Source of the DNA: Entoloma clypeatum
Lineage: Eukaryota > Basidiomycota > Agaricomycetes > Agaricales > Entolomataceae
DNA length: 64,000 bases
Direction: 5' to 3'
Assembly: GCA_963565915.1 (NCBI GenBank)
Contig: OY751489.1
Coordinates: 1,674,001-1,738,000 of the forward strand
The notes beneath the pieces are model-generated. The model ran no database searches. It was not told where the DNA came from and was given only the letters and a program-made list of their open reading frames with translations. Of this stretch, positions 49,199 through 60,059 are shown one piece after another. The translations under genes were made by a program, and so were the position numbers. The stretch's first letter is position 1, and every line of letters starts with the position of its first letter.

Positions 49199-50453
49199 AT
49201 GGATTCACCCGCGCCCCGCGACGTCATGGACGGTTTGTTCGTAACACCTTTGCAGACTGGCCCTGCTCTTCGCGCACAAGATAGAGACTATAATGCCGAC
49301 GTCTTGATAGCCAATGCCCAGTTTCTTGGGTCGTACAGTTGGGCGAACAAGATCTCACCAACCATAATCATCCCAGGTAATTCAGGTTATCCAAAAGGCC
49401 ACCATATAACCATGTCCACCCACAGGTTGTCCGCCTAAGTGCCGAGACCAGCCAAGCCAGGATGAAGTAAATTCACGACCCTCCTTGAACCGGGACATCT
49501 TGAGATGTCCGACTACACCTCTTTTGCCTCTGTTTATCGCAGTCGATGAATTTGCTGAACTCCATGAGAGGGGTTTCGAATGGGAATCTATTGATTTCGT
49601 TACAGATTGGACTGATCTTCAAACTCTATTCAGATGGACCAGCGGGAGAAGTAAACAGACCTTTAGGATCGATACTCAGCTCGCCGGAGACAATACAGTG
49701 CTGTTTAGCCCATGGCAATATCCCAGCAGCGAAACGCTAGCTGGTAAAACGCATCGATTGGACGTCCCCGAAGCTTCGACTTTGTATGAGGAGAGCACGG
49801 GTTTTTGCACGATTGTACGATGTGTGAGCGATTCCATTCGGATAAATCGCCAGTCTAACACCAGCGTAATCAAGAATTTGGGCGGCTTCAACATTGTTGT
49901 ACGCTGTCATTGCTGTCATGAGGATGCATACGTTATACCGCCAGGTCTCAAGAACCCACAGCGGAACGACAGCCATAATTTTCTAGCTGGCACTCAAGTT
50001 GGTGTGAAATTTGCCCAATCGTCGGGCTTCGCGACCTCGAGCAGATTGTCGAATATCACGGTAATCCATGCAGAACCTGCCAGACGGCGTCTTTCTGTTG
50101 TAGGCCCAGCCACACATTTTAGACATGCTCCTGCTACCCCGTGCAACCCGCGACAACTTCGTTCAGACCTAGCTCCAGCACGCGTCTCTCGGAAAGAGCA
50201 CGAAAACAGCCTGCTCTTAGAAAGATGTGATCATAAATTGGTGTCAGCCGGGCTTGGAAGGCTCTCCGTTGGTGTTCAGGTCGATTTCAAGAAGCTGAGA
50301 CGTCTTCTGGTTGCCATACGGGACCTTGTCTTGAACCGCGGTGGGCGGGGGCGATTAAGTCTCGTCAGTCAAAATGGCCACCTGGGGGTCTATCAGAGAA
50401 TCAGTCAGGACAGCTGCTTGCCGGAGGACGTCTTGAAACGATTCAATAGCTAA
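49199..50453 (+). CDS. fungal-specific protein of unknown function
   Basis: Starts MDSPAPRDVMDGLFVTPLQT. A 53-base or so intron (GTAATT to CCACAG, about 49377-49425) joins SPTIIIPG to CPPKCRDQPSQDEVN. Then PLLPLFIAVDEFAELHERGF, ESIDFVTDWTDLQTLFRW, TFRIDTQLAGDNTVLFSPWQ and LGGFNIVVRCHCCHEDAYV. I know this pattern (PTIIVPGxPP, DFVTDRxxLRKLLRW, FRIDxQLAGxxTVLL, GGxxxVVRxE) from a large family in Agaricomycete genomes that annotation pipelines often label geranylgeranyl pyrophosphate synthetase; prenyltransferase DDxxD motifs are not present, so that name looks wrong. DFVTxxxxLxxLL is faintly like DXO/Rai1 decapping enzymes. The C-terminal 150 residues are less convincing and may be in a wrong frame. 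Confidence 0.6.
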
Positions 50454-51012
50454 GTTATCTTGCTACCCTCACAATTATACTATTTTATGCCCTCTGTTGT
50501 AATTGGTGAACTTTCATTTAGCCATGACATGAACCAATGGTGCATGTCTCACCCGGTGTTGCGAACTTCGGGGACAACTGACATCGGCAGCCGCACCTGG
50601 GACGAAGGAGAAATTTAACGACTTGTACTCGGTGAATCTACGGAGAGACAGTCTACTCGAATCCCCCACGATCAGAGCAAATTCAGCTGCATTTCTCGTG
50701 AGATCACCGCAAGGACGTCATGAGATTCAATTGATGATTACGCCATGAATACGCCGAGTGCGACAGCTCGTGCATCTGAAGTTGGTCTAAATTTAATAAA
50801 TAATGATCAATGTTATTGTATTGTCATTGTATTGGTTGAACCAACGACGACTATGAACTTCACAGGGTAACCCTCCGAAGCGGACATGATATAAAACCAT
50901 GAGATATTCCCCGGCACAGATCCGAGCAATGAATAATGGACCTTCAGATGCCTAACAGATACAATGGCAAGGTCAGTCATCAGGGAAGCAGTGAAAGAAG
51001 ACGGAGAAAAAG
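50454..51012. other. intergenic, no gene seen
   Basis: AT-rich sequence following the 49199 gene. No domain-bearing frame on either strand. Confidence 0.5.
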
Positions 51013-51114
51013 ATCAGAAGGAAGGCAACGGAGTAATCCACACGATTTTGTGCTCTCGGAAGTACGAGTCTTTGACTCTTCATATCCGTACTTGGTCGCA
51101 TCAAGGAAAGGGGT
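51013..51114. repeat. dispersed repeat, copy 1 of 3
   Basis: Begins TCAGAAGGAAGGCAACGGAG, with TAATCCACACG, GCTCTCGGA and a CTTCATATCCGTA block near the end. Shares about 100 bases with copies at 51269 and 51474. Confidence 0.8.
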
Positions 51115-51268
51115 TACACGAAGGAAGGTAGGTGGCTAATTGGATGGATGGAATCAACTGGCGCAGGGAAAGGGGCAGCCGGATGACTGATCTCGTTTGC
51201 GTCTAGGAATGTCAGTGTGTTAGTCAGTTACTGGACTGGGAAGAATGACTGAAGGATGAGCGGTCGGG

Positions 51269-51370
51269 TCAGAAGGAAGGCAACGGAACAATCCACATGG
51301 TTGTTTTGCGCTCTCGGGCATGCGAGTCGAGACTCTTGTTGTCCGTGATTGTTTCATCGCGGGAGAACGT
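51269..51370. repeat. dispersed repeat, copy 2 of 3
   Basis: Same opening as copy 1, then AACAATCCACATGG, GCGCTCTCGGGC and GTTGTCCGTGATTG. It is the most diverged copy. Confidence 0.78.
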
Positions 51371-51473
51371 ATTAGAGAAAGAAACTCACATCATCTCTCC
51401 ATGACCAAGAGTTTATCGCTGCGCACTATTAATCTATCAGTTAAGACGTCCAGCGAGGATGGTATGCATAAGG

Positions 51474-51577
51474 GTCAGAAGGAAGGCAACGGAGTAATCC
51501 ACACGGTTTTTATGCGCTCTCGGACGTATAGTCGAAACTCTTCGTATCCGTAATTCTTTTCATCAGGAAGGGGAACA
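51474..51577. repeat. dispersed repeat, copy 3 of 3
   Basis: Same opening, TAATCCACACGG, GCGCTCTCGGAC and CTTCGTATCCGTAATTC. Closest to copy 1 in the first third. All three copies are in the same direction, 205-255 bases apart. Confidence 0.8.
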
Positions 51578-52243
51578 AGTCCAGACTCTATAGTAAAGGT
51601 GCGGATGCTCACCTCAGGCTCAGGACAATTTGAAAGTGCCTGCAGTCGGAGGGTCTGTAGTCTTACCTCTTACTGCGCCCATATTCGGAGTGGTGGTGGT
51701 TGAGAACGCCCAAAGGTTTACATAAGCGGGCAGCCAAAGCGGAAAAGAATGCTGGTTCGAGTTCGTGAATCCTGTCTACGGTGCTACAATACTGGAGAGG
51801 AGATATAATGTAAGAGTGGAATTAGCGCTGTCAAAGCTAGCTTTTCAAGGAAAAAAGAGTGTGGTCAAGCGTAACTTTTACGGCAAGAATTCCCTGATAC
51901 GAAGCGCATATGATTGTTCAGATTGGAAAAGGGTATCCTGTGCTATAGAGTACTCGTGCTCGTATGCGTCTAGGGGGGAGACGCTCGTGGTAGTAGAAGA
52001 GGGCAAGCGGAGGGAGGTGCGGAGGTAAAGACGCGGCTGGATGTGATGTGGAGGCGAATTATAAAAAGTCTCTGGTCCAAGGGTCTGCCAGTTCCAGCAG
52101 AGCGATAGCAGTGAGATTATAAGAAAAGGGAGGGATATGGCTTCGTTGTCGAGAGAGCAAGATGTTGAGCGGACGACAGTGAAAGCCCACAAGCGAACGA
52201 AATGGTCAAACCCAACCAAGCCTGACAGTGCATGAAAGGTCTT
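51578..52243. other. intergenic, no supported gene
   Basis: A minus-strand frame at 51878-52219 (113 codons) has one hydrophobic stretch (AISLPFLIISLLSLCWNW) but no family resemblance, and lies just past the ROT1 stop. It probably is 3' sequence. Confidence 0.4.
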
Positions 52244-53129
52244 CTATAGCACCAATGAAGCGACTGCCGAGAGCGTCATCCCTGCCCCGAGTGCGGTCGT
52301 CGCTTTCCAACGACGGCTGTCAGCAACGCCATTCGACCTCTCCTCCAATGAGCGCTGCTGTTTGACACCATTCGAGTTGGTGGTATCGTTCTTGGGAACA
52401 TTGCGCAGCTGTTGTGTCGGCAACATGCTGGGTGTAGTGGATACCTGGAATTGTGGAGCTAGGGGAGCGCCATCAAATTGGTAAAGGTGGAGCTTGTAGC
52501 CTTGGACTGGGTCTTGGAATATCCTCCAGCTTTGGTAGAGTTCGGTCATGTTGTATTCCTCGATGAAGTTCGAGACGGCGGCGCAAGGGTCTTGTATCTG
52601 CTGATAACCGTCGTTGAAGGGTTGCATCGTTAATGAGCCGTTGGGTTGTATTGTGTATGTTCCATGAGCCCAATTCATGACGCCAGTGATGCAAGTCGGC
52701 TCCGAACCTGCTTATTCGTCAGTGTTATCGAGAAGAGAGAATGAATGAAACTACCATTTCCGTTAAATCTGTACCGTGCTACTTCGTAGTAGCCATCCCC
52801 TGTACTGTTTCATCTTGTTGAGCTTTGCCTCATTTACCTACAGGAGTGACGACGGGGGCTCACAAGGAATATGATACCCCTGTTGTTGCGGGATAGGTGA
52901 AGGACATATTACTAGGGTTTGCGAAACCCTGTTGTCATGAGGTCAATTCTCCTAAATCGCAATAAATATTCTCACTACTCACAGTACCGGTTTGCACTGC
53001 CCTACTTCCAGAACTCCAGGTTCCAACGAGAGAAGTAGCGTTATGTACAGGATCAATCCCAACATCCTGTGAGTAGGCTGCCGGAGCAAGGGATGCAAGT
53101 ACGAGACACACGACGGGTGTGAAGATCAT
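52244..53129 (-). CDS. ROT1: ER chaperone/cell-wall protein Rot1
   Basis: ER protein needed for folding of cell-wall synthesis enzymes and other glycoproteins. Signal peptide MIFTPVVCLVLASLAPAAYS, then DPVHNATSLVGTWSSGSRAV and QTG. After introns: PSNMSFTYPATTGVSYSFTG, DGYYEVARYRFNGNGSEPTC, ITGVMNWAHGTYTIQPNGSL, TMQPFNDGYQQIQDPCAAVS, YNMTELYQSWRIFQDPVQGY, KLHLYQFDGAPLAPQFQV and TTPSMLPTQQLRN. The hydrophobic C-terminus ALGAGMTLSAVASLVL anchors it in the membrane. Several N-glycosylation sequons (NAT, NMS, NGS, NMT, NDT) are present. About 255 residues and three introns. All family blocks are intact. Confidence 0.92.
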
Positions 53130-53651
53130 GATGTCAACAATGAGGAATATCTAGGATTTTTGCGTGAATGCGTGTGGGCTTGTGTCCGTACTGGATGGGT
53201 GAATATTGAGGCAAAGAAAGGGAGGGATGGTCGGAGGCGTCGAGGGAGAGCGACGAGAAGGTGTCTATTTGCACCTGTTTGGCCTTGAAGTCTTTGTTGG
53301 TTGAAGTGGCAACGGACAGAACCCCCCGCTTCGACAAATTTCACCGAGGTTTTCGACACCGACGATTTGAACCGTATATGTGAATTCAATTCCACGGCGG
53401 AGCCTGCAAGGAAGCCTGAGCCTGAAACATAGACCTGAACTGACGAAGCGGTTGCGAAGGGACTCTGTTAAATAATACAAGCAGTGATGTCTACAAGAAA
53501 GTACACGATGTTATAATAAAGGAGTCTTCGCAAAGACTAATCACATTCAATAGATTCGAAAAGTATTTGCCATAATGTAAGAGACAAAATCATATCACGA
53601 GCAACTGTATTCCTCGAAGACGGAGGTGCGAGGCCGGATATGCATTTCTTT
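53130..53651. other. intergenic, no gene seen
   Basis: Upstream region of ROT1 and 3' region of the proteasome gene. Overlapping minus-strand frames of 60-90 codons have no domain. Confidence 0.5.
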
Positions 53652-54806
53652 TCAATCCTTCTTGAGTTCCCGCCGGATCACGAAAATCCTTTCATTATCC
53701 TCCGTTCCAAGCATCTCCTGAACGTCGCGGATATTCGCCAATGCTTGGATGGAAGAGCTGCCCTTGGCAAAGACCACATATATTTCCAAACCGTCTCCGA
53801 CCTATGTGAGTCAATCAACGGTTGCACCTTGGCCTGTACTTAGACTAAACAGACGTACTTCAATATGGCGCTCTGTCGCACTTGTAAAAGAATCGATCAC
53901 CAAGGACAGGACGATGGGCAGAGATAAATGGGCAGGATGCGAGGTTCCAGGGGCGGGTGTCTGGTTTTTGAAATAAATCTAATGGGAACAAAACATGCGG
54001 CGTCAGACTTGCCAAAAGCAGGAATAAATGGGCGTCCAAGTCAAGACTTGGTAACTTGGAGGTCACTTGCCTGATTATCCAAGAATGGCTGCACGAGTGA
54101 TTGGGCAGCACCAGCCGCGCGACATGCTTCTCGTTCATAAGACCCCACGGGATCAAAGGAGTACACCGCGCCCGTTCCTAAACGGAAAAAAAAATGAAGT
54201 GCATGAGATCAGCTTCTAAAATCGCAATTGAAACGCAAAAATATGTGCACAAGAGGGGGAGGGGAGCCCTTGGGTACGCGAAACGAGGTGAGGCGACATA
54301 CCGTCTTCCTCGACCCCGCCGAGAATGTTATATACGTAGAAAGGGAAGAAGCGGCGAGCGTAGAGCATTGTCTGTATGAGACGAGCGATAGCTCGAAGGG
54401 GCATATCTTTTGCGTGAGCATGTCGGTACCACTAGATTCTGGGATCAACAACTCGGGGGGAAAAACCGAAAGAAAAATCTTGAAAGCTCACTTCAAGACG
54501 CTGTTTCACTTTCTTGACAAACATATTTCCGTCTGCTGCGAAGCCATTTACAGCCAACACCGCTTTATCGGTTCTGAAAAAAAACGACATGGCATGGTTG
54601 GGGATCAATCAAGTAGAGCGGCGGGTATCTTACAATCTGAAGACTTTCGGGGCATAACGCGTCTGGATACTATATCCCTCGCTCTGCCGGGTGTCGCCAG
54701 CAATAACACTGAAATCCGCACCCGCGATTGCTAAGATGGTGCCGCCGTTGTCTGTGTATGGATTGAACTGCCGCTGAATGGGATGGGCCAGAGACATATC
54801 AGGCAT
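53652..54806 (-). CDS. PRE7: 20S proteasome subunit beta-6 (PSMB1)
   Basis: Non-catalytic beta-ring subunit of the 20S proteasome. Six or so exons: [161 protein letters not shown] and [14 protein letters not shown]. The mature N-terminus lacks the catalytic Thr, as expected for beta-6. An extra exon-coded stretch rich in Pro and Ser precedes [12 protein letters not shown]. The end ELKKD is basic. About 265 residues. Divergent from the small candidate gene at 54902. Confidence 0.93.
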
Positions 54807-54901
54807 GGTGTGCGAGGTGGAGGAAATGAGAAGAGGCGTTGGGGATGATAGATATATAAGGTCGGACGGCAGTAGAAATCTACTGAGTGAGGCCGCGTAA
54901 T

Positions 54902-55173
54902 ATGATAGTCCAGTTGAATGCGCGTCCTACCGTGAGAACCTTTCTATCACTCCCTCCGACATTTCTCCGTTGTCTGGATAATCGTCGGCAGGGTTCCTCA
55001 TTGGTTTTGCCATCGTTCGGCACAACTATGGTACGCAGCGAACATATTAATGCGCTCAACACCTTCTAATACCGCAGGACTTCATCGACACTCTACTCGT
55101 CACCCACATAAGTGTGTACGACAATATCTCATCTCCTCGAAAACTCGACTTTCATTATTCTTCCGGTTCTTAG
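54902..55173 (+). CDS. possible small spliced gene, unknown function
   Basis: Three phase-0 exons (from ATG at 54902, donors GTGAGA and GTACGC, acceptors GGCAG and CGCAG) join to a 54-residue frame: [43 protein letters not shown] and a short tail ending at 55171-55173. Clean splice signals and the divergent promoter shared with PRE7 support it. It matches no family I know; it could also be the 5' end of a decayed longer gene. Confidence 0.35.
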
Positions 55174-55286
55174 TTACGGGAGAGAACATTTGCTGAACCT
55201 CGGTCGACCGTTGATCTCGACCCGCGAAACGGAAGAGGATAGTTCTAATTCACCCTCTCGCTTGGAGGCACCTTTTGCCGCCCATG

Positions 55287-55391
55287 TTGGGAAAGTCTGG
55301 ACTCTCGGTGTATTAATGCATTCTAGTTCTTATCTTGGGAAAGTCCGGATTCTCGGTGTTTCCTGGGATCAATGCACTCTAATTCTTGTCA
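55287..55391. repeat. two-unit imperfect tandem repeat
   Basis: Unit 1 (55287-55334) and unit 2 (55335-55391) share TTGGGAAAGTCYGGAYTCTC, GGTGT, and ATGCAYTCTARTTCTT. Unit 2 carries about ten extra bases in its middle. Confidence 0.75.
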
Positions 55392-55521
55392 TTGCCTTTC
55401 GTTGCAAGTCCTAGAGCAATTCAATACGGAGGACCCCTAATTAGCTTTCGGCAACACAAGATATACCACGCCCCGATGTCTACTACTTTCGAGATATGTA
55501 TGAGATTTTTATTTTGGACCA

Positions 55522-55533
55522 CCCCCCCCCCCC
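55522..55533. repeat. poly-C run
   Basis: Twelve C residues in a row. Its length is likely variable and sensitive to sequencing error. Confidence 0.9.
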
Positions 55534-55853
55534 GCGATGGTCGTCTTGTCGGTCCCGTCATAAGAAGGCCCGTCATCCAGATACCATTCAATTGAACTTA
55601 TCCAGCTCCGCTGACATCGTGGCACACATTCAATCCTACTCTTGGTTCACTGCTGTGTGTGCTCGCCTGAAAATAGTCCCGATCTGTGTATGCTGGTATT
55701 CGCCTCCCTTTCTGTAACGACTCCGATGATCAAGAGGTTTATTTCCTGAAGACAATCACTGTGCAATGTCCGAACCTAAACGTCCTGGAACGAACAATAA
55801 TTTGGATACTGGACCATACATCTACCCAGCAAAAACCAGTCTAGACAAGTCAC

Positions 55854-57636
55854 TCAAAAATATCCACACCCCAGTTTTTGCTTGGATCTATCCCTCGTTC
55901 CGGTTCGTGAGACGTAGCGGCAGTTTCTAATTTGTTGAACGCGTGCTCCGGAAGTTTGGTGACTGAGTAAATGAAAAAAGTTCAAAACCGAACATGGCGG
56001 AAGAGCGAGTTTCCTAGTGCTTACTTTGCAGATTTTCGACGATACGGGAGGGAGTGACGCTCTTGGGCAGCACCACAGTCTGTATTAGCATGAGCACTGT
56101 GAACCGATGGCAGGTACCCAAAGCCATACGTACACCACGCTGGACATGCCATGAGATGATGACTTCTGCGGGGGTAATTCCCAGTTCCACTGCTATCTCC
56201 TTCACCTGTTCCTACGATGAGAGAAGCTTGTAAGAGAAGCGTGAATCAAGGGTACTTCAGGAACGGAGAGCGAAGCGCCAACTCTTTCAGCGCTTCCAAG
56301 CGGGGAATATGCTTCCAGTAGAACACCGTTTTCTTTGGACCACTAGAATTCGGAAGTAGTAAATACTGGATCTCAATGAAAAAGACGAAAACGCGTCCGT
56401 ACCCTGATCAATTCAGATTGCGGAAGCCAGAAGTTGAGTTCGACCTGTTCCACATTTACTGAGTACAAACGGGATGTGATGCCTTATACACCGACTTGGT
56501 TCACGGCAGGTTTAATCTTGAGCGGGTTGGCGGTCAGATTTAAAAGCCTGGGCAGGTCATGGAACCATGTCACAGCATGAAAAAGATTGGGTATAACCTG
56601 CGAATATTAAAACTGAAGAGGGGGAAAGTCAAAATGTGGATCTGAATGAGCGTAGTGGATAATTACTTGCTGACACCGATATTCCGTATTTTCCCTTTTT
56701 CGACGAGCTCTTCAAGTTTCCGCTAAGTTGGATAGGGATCCTGGGTGAGTTCTTTGTTCAGGCTACCATTCTTGTTGCTTGCGACGGGCCTTTGAAGAGT
56801 GCATCAAGTTACCAGAGGGCTGTCAAAAGGAAGTAAGATTGTCGCACCAATGGATTAAGTATAGGTCCAGATAATCTGTACCAAGTCGGGACAGCGATTG
56901 GTCGAGAACCTGCTCTATGACATCTGGGGAATGGAAAGTGTTCCACAGCTGCGCGCATAGGTTTCTATAAAGTATACCAGACTTTCAAAAGTGGCGTAAA
57001 CTTACCTTGGATGTTAACCATATCTTTTCCCGTGCAATGCCACTCAACTTTAAAGCCTCGCCGACTTCTGCTTCGTTCTACAATATCTTGTCCAGTTAGC
57101 GGACAGAGACGATTAGTTAATAGTGTACGTGCGCCGTAAATCCAAGCTCCATCGATATGTCTATATCCCGTCTGTAACGCCGTCTATGGGTGTGTTCAGA
57201 ACGATTGAATAGTGTCGAGAACGTTGTGCATACTATGACTGCATTCCCGACTTCGCCCTTGCCAGCTCGCCAAACACCTGATACGCTCGCCAAACTGAGC
57301 CCCGCCGCAAAGTCGTTCATCAACAGAGACCTTACCCAGCGCGACCGAAGGGATTTTGTCTCCTGAAGGCAACGAGTAGTGGCTGGGAAGACTTGACGTC
57401 CCACGAAGACCCTTGCGGAAACAATCTCCTTTATAGAAAGGCTTGAGAAAGCTAGTGCCCGTAATGCTCCCAAGGCCATGCATCACAGAAAGCAGGATCG
57501 CGCAGGCCGCTGCAAGATGGAGAAATGTTGGTTTTCTATATCTCCAGAGGTTGGCTCCAGACGCAGAGACGACCCAAGACTCGCTGACATTTTGATCATC
57601 GTCCTTGACGTGCTCATAGTGACTGGGAAGAGACAT
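55854..57636 (-). pseudogene. aldo/keto reductase with an internal stop
   Basis: NADPH-dependent reductase fold of the fungal glycerol dehydrogenase/aldehyde reductase group. An N-terminal extension holds a membrane helix (PTFLHLAAACAILLSVMHGL). Then SLPSGDKIPSVALG, VWRAGKGEVGNAV, ALQTGYRHIDGAWIYGA (catalytic Asp and Tyr), NEAEVGEALKLSGIAREKIW, LTSK (catalytic Lys), VIEQVLDQSLSRLGTDYLDL, YLIHW (catalytic His). At 56725-56723 the frame reads ELTQDPYPT then TAG then RKLEELVEKGKIRNIGVS; relatives have Trp there. Downstream exons stay coding: LLNLTANPLKIKPAVNQ, VELNFWLPQSEL, WSKENGVLLEAYSPLGSAER, VKEIAVELGITPAEVIISWH, TVVLPKSVTPSRIVENLQ and the end NWGVDIFE. A single nonsense change, no frameshift seen. 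A strain-specific null or a sequence error are both possible. Confidence 0.7.
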
Positions 57637-57803
57637 GATGATTTGATCTTTCTCTCACACTCTTCAGCTCTATTCAATAGTTGACGACATAATCAATGAT
57701 CAAGTATGTAAATGTACATGTCATGTATTTTCTACGATATATACTGCAGGGCTTCATGAACTGTTCAGAGGCCTCTTCAACCATCCGTCCACCATGCAGA
57801 ACA

Positions 57804-58733
57804 TCACCAAGGGAACTGCTCTCCATTTTCATCGATGAACAGACCTGGGGAACATTGATAGTGCCGCATCGCATAGAATAAAGATTGAAATCTAACCTGT
57901 GGGACCATCCTTGTCCAAGAGAGCCCAAGGAAGGAGAATCTCTGCGCCAGCTTTACTGCTCTTGCCGCCCTCTCTGAAATCATTCAACTTTGTCGATGTA
58001 AAACCGGGAGTAACAGCATTAACTTTGATGTTTTCGCCCTTGAGTTCATGAGCCAAAGCAATCGTATACGAGTTAGCCGCAGCCTTCGAAGTATTGTAGG
58101 CCACAACATGCAGAATATCCGACTTCGACTGATGTGTATTCGATGCCATATCAGTCGACACGTTCAGGATAACTGCCTGAGGAGAACCACGAAGGAGGGG
58201 AAGGAAAGTGGTTGTCGTCTGAATTAAGCCGAAGAAGTTCGGCTCGAAAGCAGTACGGACGACGGAGAGAGATATATTCGTCGCATTCTGGTCATGATCA
58301 AATAACGCAACACCTTGAGGGCCGATGAGACCTGGGCGTAAAAGGGCAAGACCATTGGCTGTTACCTGCGTTGTTGACCAGGACATCTAGCCGATTTTCC
58401 TCCTTCTCAATGTGATCCTTGGCTGCCGCAATCGATGCTGAGTCTGTAACGTCAAGCTGGACAACTCTGACGTCGACATCGTCGGCTTTTTTGAGTTCAT
58501 CTCTTCAGAGTGGAATGGTTCGTTTGAGGCGACGGGTTATTTCATAGGCCAGACATACCTGGCTTTCAGACCAGCGGCCTCATTCCTTGACCCAAGATAT
58601 ACTGTGTGACCTTTCTGTGCCAGAAGTCGAACAAGTTCAAAGCCGATTCCAGCGTTCCCGCCTGTCGAGAAGATGAGGGAGTATATGACAGGAGGCGATG
58701 CGTCTTACCTGTGATAAGGATGACTTTCGACAT
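57804..58733 (-). CDS. short-chain dehydrogenase/reductase
   Basis: Classical SDR with an NAD(P)-binding Rossmann fold. Exon 1 MSKVILIT splices into GGNAGIGFELVRLLAQKGHT (GxxxGIG motif), then VYLGSRNEAAGLKA, VDVRVVQLDVTDSASIAAAK (Asp binding the adenine), RLDVLVNNA (NNAG position), VILNVSTDMASNTHQS (catalytic Ser region), VVAYNTSKAAANSYTIALAH (YxxxK) and KVNAVTPGFTSTKLNDFREG. The last exon ends GLFIDENGEQFPW. Ser, Tyr and Lys are present, so it should be active. About 265 residues, five introns. Substrate unknown; it resembles carbonyl reductase-like fungal SDRs. It lies next to the aldo/keto reductase on the same strand, perhaps by chance. Confidence 0.88.
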
Positions 58734-59319
58734 TAGGGGGCTCAAGTTGTCTGAATTTGAATGTTGATGGAGGTAGCGATGTTATATCTGATGACAATCT
58801 TAGAGGGCGTCGGAAGATGGCAAAAGGCGATTGGATGTTCATGGGCACGAGTTCCGGGGAGGTACTACTAGGTGCAGTAGACCAAGTCCCCAAATGGCTG
58901 CTCGGTGATCTCCGAAGATCACGTGTTTTGAAAAAACTGTTGGCTTGATCTCATCAAAACCCATCTCATGAGCACCTCAAAGGAGAAATCTTTCTTTCAA
59001 ATTGGATCCATTCGCAAATGGCTAACAAAAGGGGATAAGCCAACGGGGAGCTCAACTATAGTCAACCTAACCCATAGCAATCGGTGGACACTTGGAGCTA
59101 TGGGTTATTGTTATGGATTCGCTATCCATGGCATTGATCGCTTGGACAAGATACAAGACATAGAGGCCTTATCTGATTAATGGCCAGTTTCATCTTATCT
59201 ATTGGTTTCATGCTTACTATTCACTTTTACATCATTTGGGCCCCGGCCTCCGCTTACTCACTACAGTATGGTCATCGTTACTATATCTAGATGGTTACTC
59301 TCACACATCCTTGACATTG
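58734..59319. other. intergenic up to the first LTR
   Basis: Plus-strand frames at 58757-58948 and 58968-59180 are short with no domain. This marks the transition from genes to transposon remnants. Confidence 0.5.
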
Positions 59320-59566
59320 TGTTACTTATTGGACTATACTTAGATACTCTGACTCATGCCGCAGCAGTTACCATAGACACCTACTCCGGGTCCGCTTCTG
59401 GAGTCAGACCGGAACCGCTCTAGAGTCATCTAGATGACTCGACCTTCTAGTATATATAGGGTACATACATTGCATGTATTCCCCAGATCTAGCAATCACC
59501 TTGATACCCGCCTTTGCTACTTAAGCCTCTCTGCCTAAGCATTGCATGGGTTTGTCAACCATAACA
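59320..59566 (+). mobile_element. solo LTR, Ty3/Gypsy-like
   Basis: 247 bases from TGTTAC to CATAACA, a TG...CA structure. A TATA box (TATATATA, near 59452) and the segment AGATCTAGCAATCACCTTG follow the layout of the LTR at 61308-61677 (TAGATTTAGCAATCACATTG and CATAACA end). No coding sequence is attached, so it is a solo LTR or a truncated end of a related element. The left boundary is less certain than the right. Confidence 0.6.
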
Positions 59567-59673
59567 GTTATGAGAGAGTATGGGGTACTAGGAAGGACCG
59601 ATAAATCAAGGTCAAATTTGAAAATTCATTAAAGTACCTGTCTATGGATGTATTACTAGGCTACCCGAAGTAT

Positions 59674-60048
59674 CTATGATGAGTTGTGAGCGAAATAGTC
59701 CGTAATTTCAGTTGTGGTCAAATTCTGAAACTCAACAAGGCATGTCTGATGGCCAAAGGAGGATAATACAGCCTCTAACTTGCGGGCAAAGGGATCATCG
59801 AGATCCTGAATATACTCTTGAATAATGAGGGCCGCTTGAAGTGCATTGGTGCATGTGGGCCGAGTTTCGGCAGCTGTATCATCCTTGTCACTGTCACCCT
59901 CATCACATTTGTTTCTCGCGTCCATCACGGCCTGAAAAATTTCTTCGTCTGTAGCATCGTCCATAGTACTGGACTCCTCCGGGAGATTAAGAAGTGCCTC
60001 AAGGCTCATCCAATTTGATGACTGGAGCATGCCAGTATTGAACAGCAC
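59674..60048 (-). pseudogene. pogo-like DDE transposase, C-terminal remnant
   Basis: 124 codons. Blocks DDATDEEIFQAVMDARNK, CTNALQAALIIQEYIQDLDD, PFARKLEAVLSSFGHQTCLV and TTTEITDYFAHNSS match the C-terminal tail of pogo/Tigger-type transposases common in Agaricomycetes. The catalytic DDE core and the CENP-B-like DNA-binding domain are missing; at about 60050 the frame runs into LTR-like sequence. A dead fragment. Confidence 0.6.
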
Positions 60049-60059
60049 CGGCTACTGCG

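Larger units (their letters stand above)
55174..55853. other. gene-poor stretch with local repeats
   Basis: Holds an imperfect tandem repeat (55287-55391) and a 12-base C run (55522-55533). No domain-bearing frame was found on either strand. Confidence 0.5.

Noticed and set aside
51740..51790. GGTTCGAG-like sequence that recalls a tRNA T-arm
   Set aside because: No matching acceptor, D or anticodon arm could be paired around it.
51878..52219. 113-codon minus-strand frame with a hydrophobic stretch
   Set aside because: It follows the ROT1 stop directly and resembles nothing known; more likely 3' sequence than a small secreted protein.
55854..58733. Aldo/keto reductase and SDR as part of a metabolite cluster
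   Set aside because: No backbone enzyme (polyketide synthase, peptide synthetase, terpene synthase), P450 or transporter nearby, and the reductase carries a stop.
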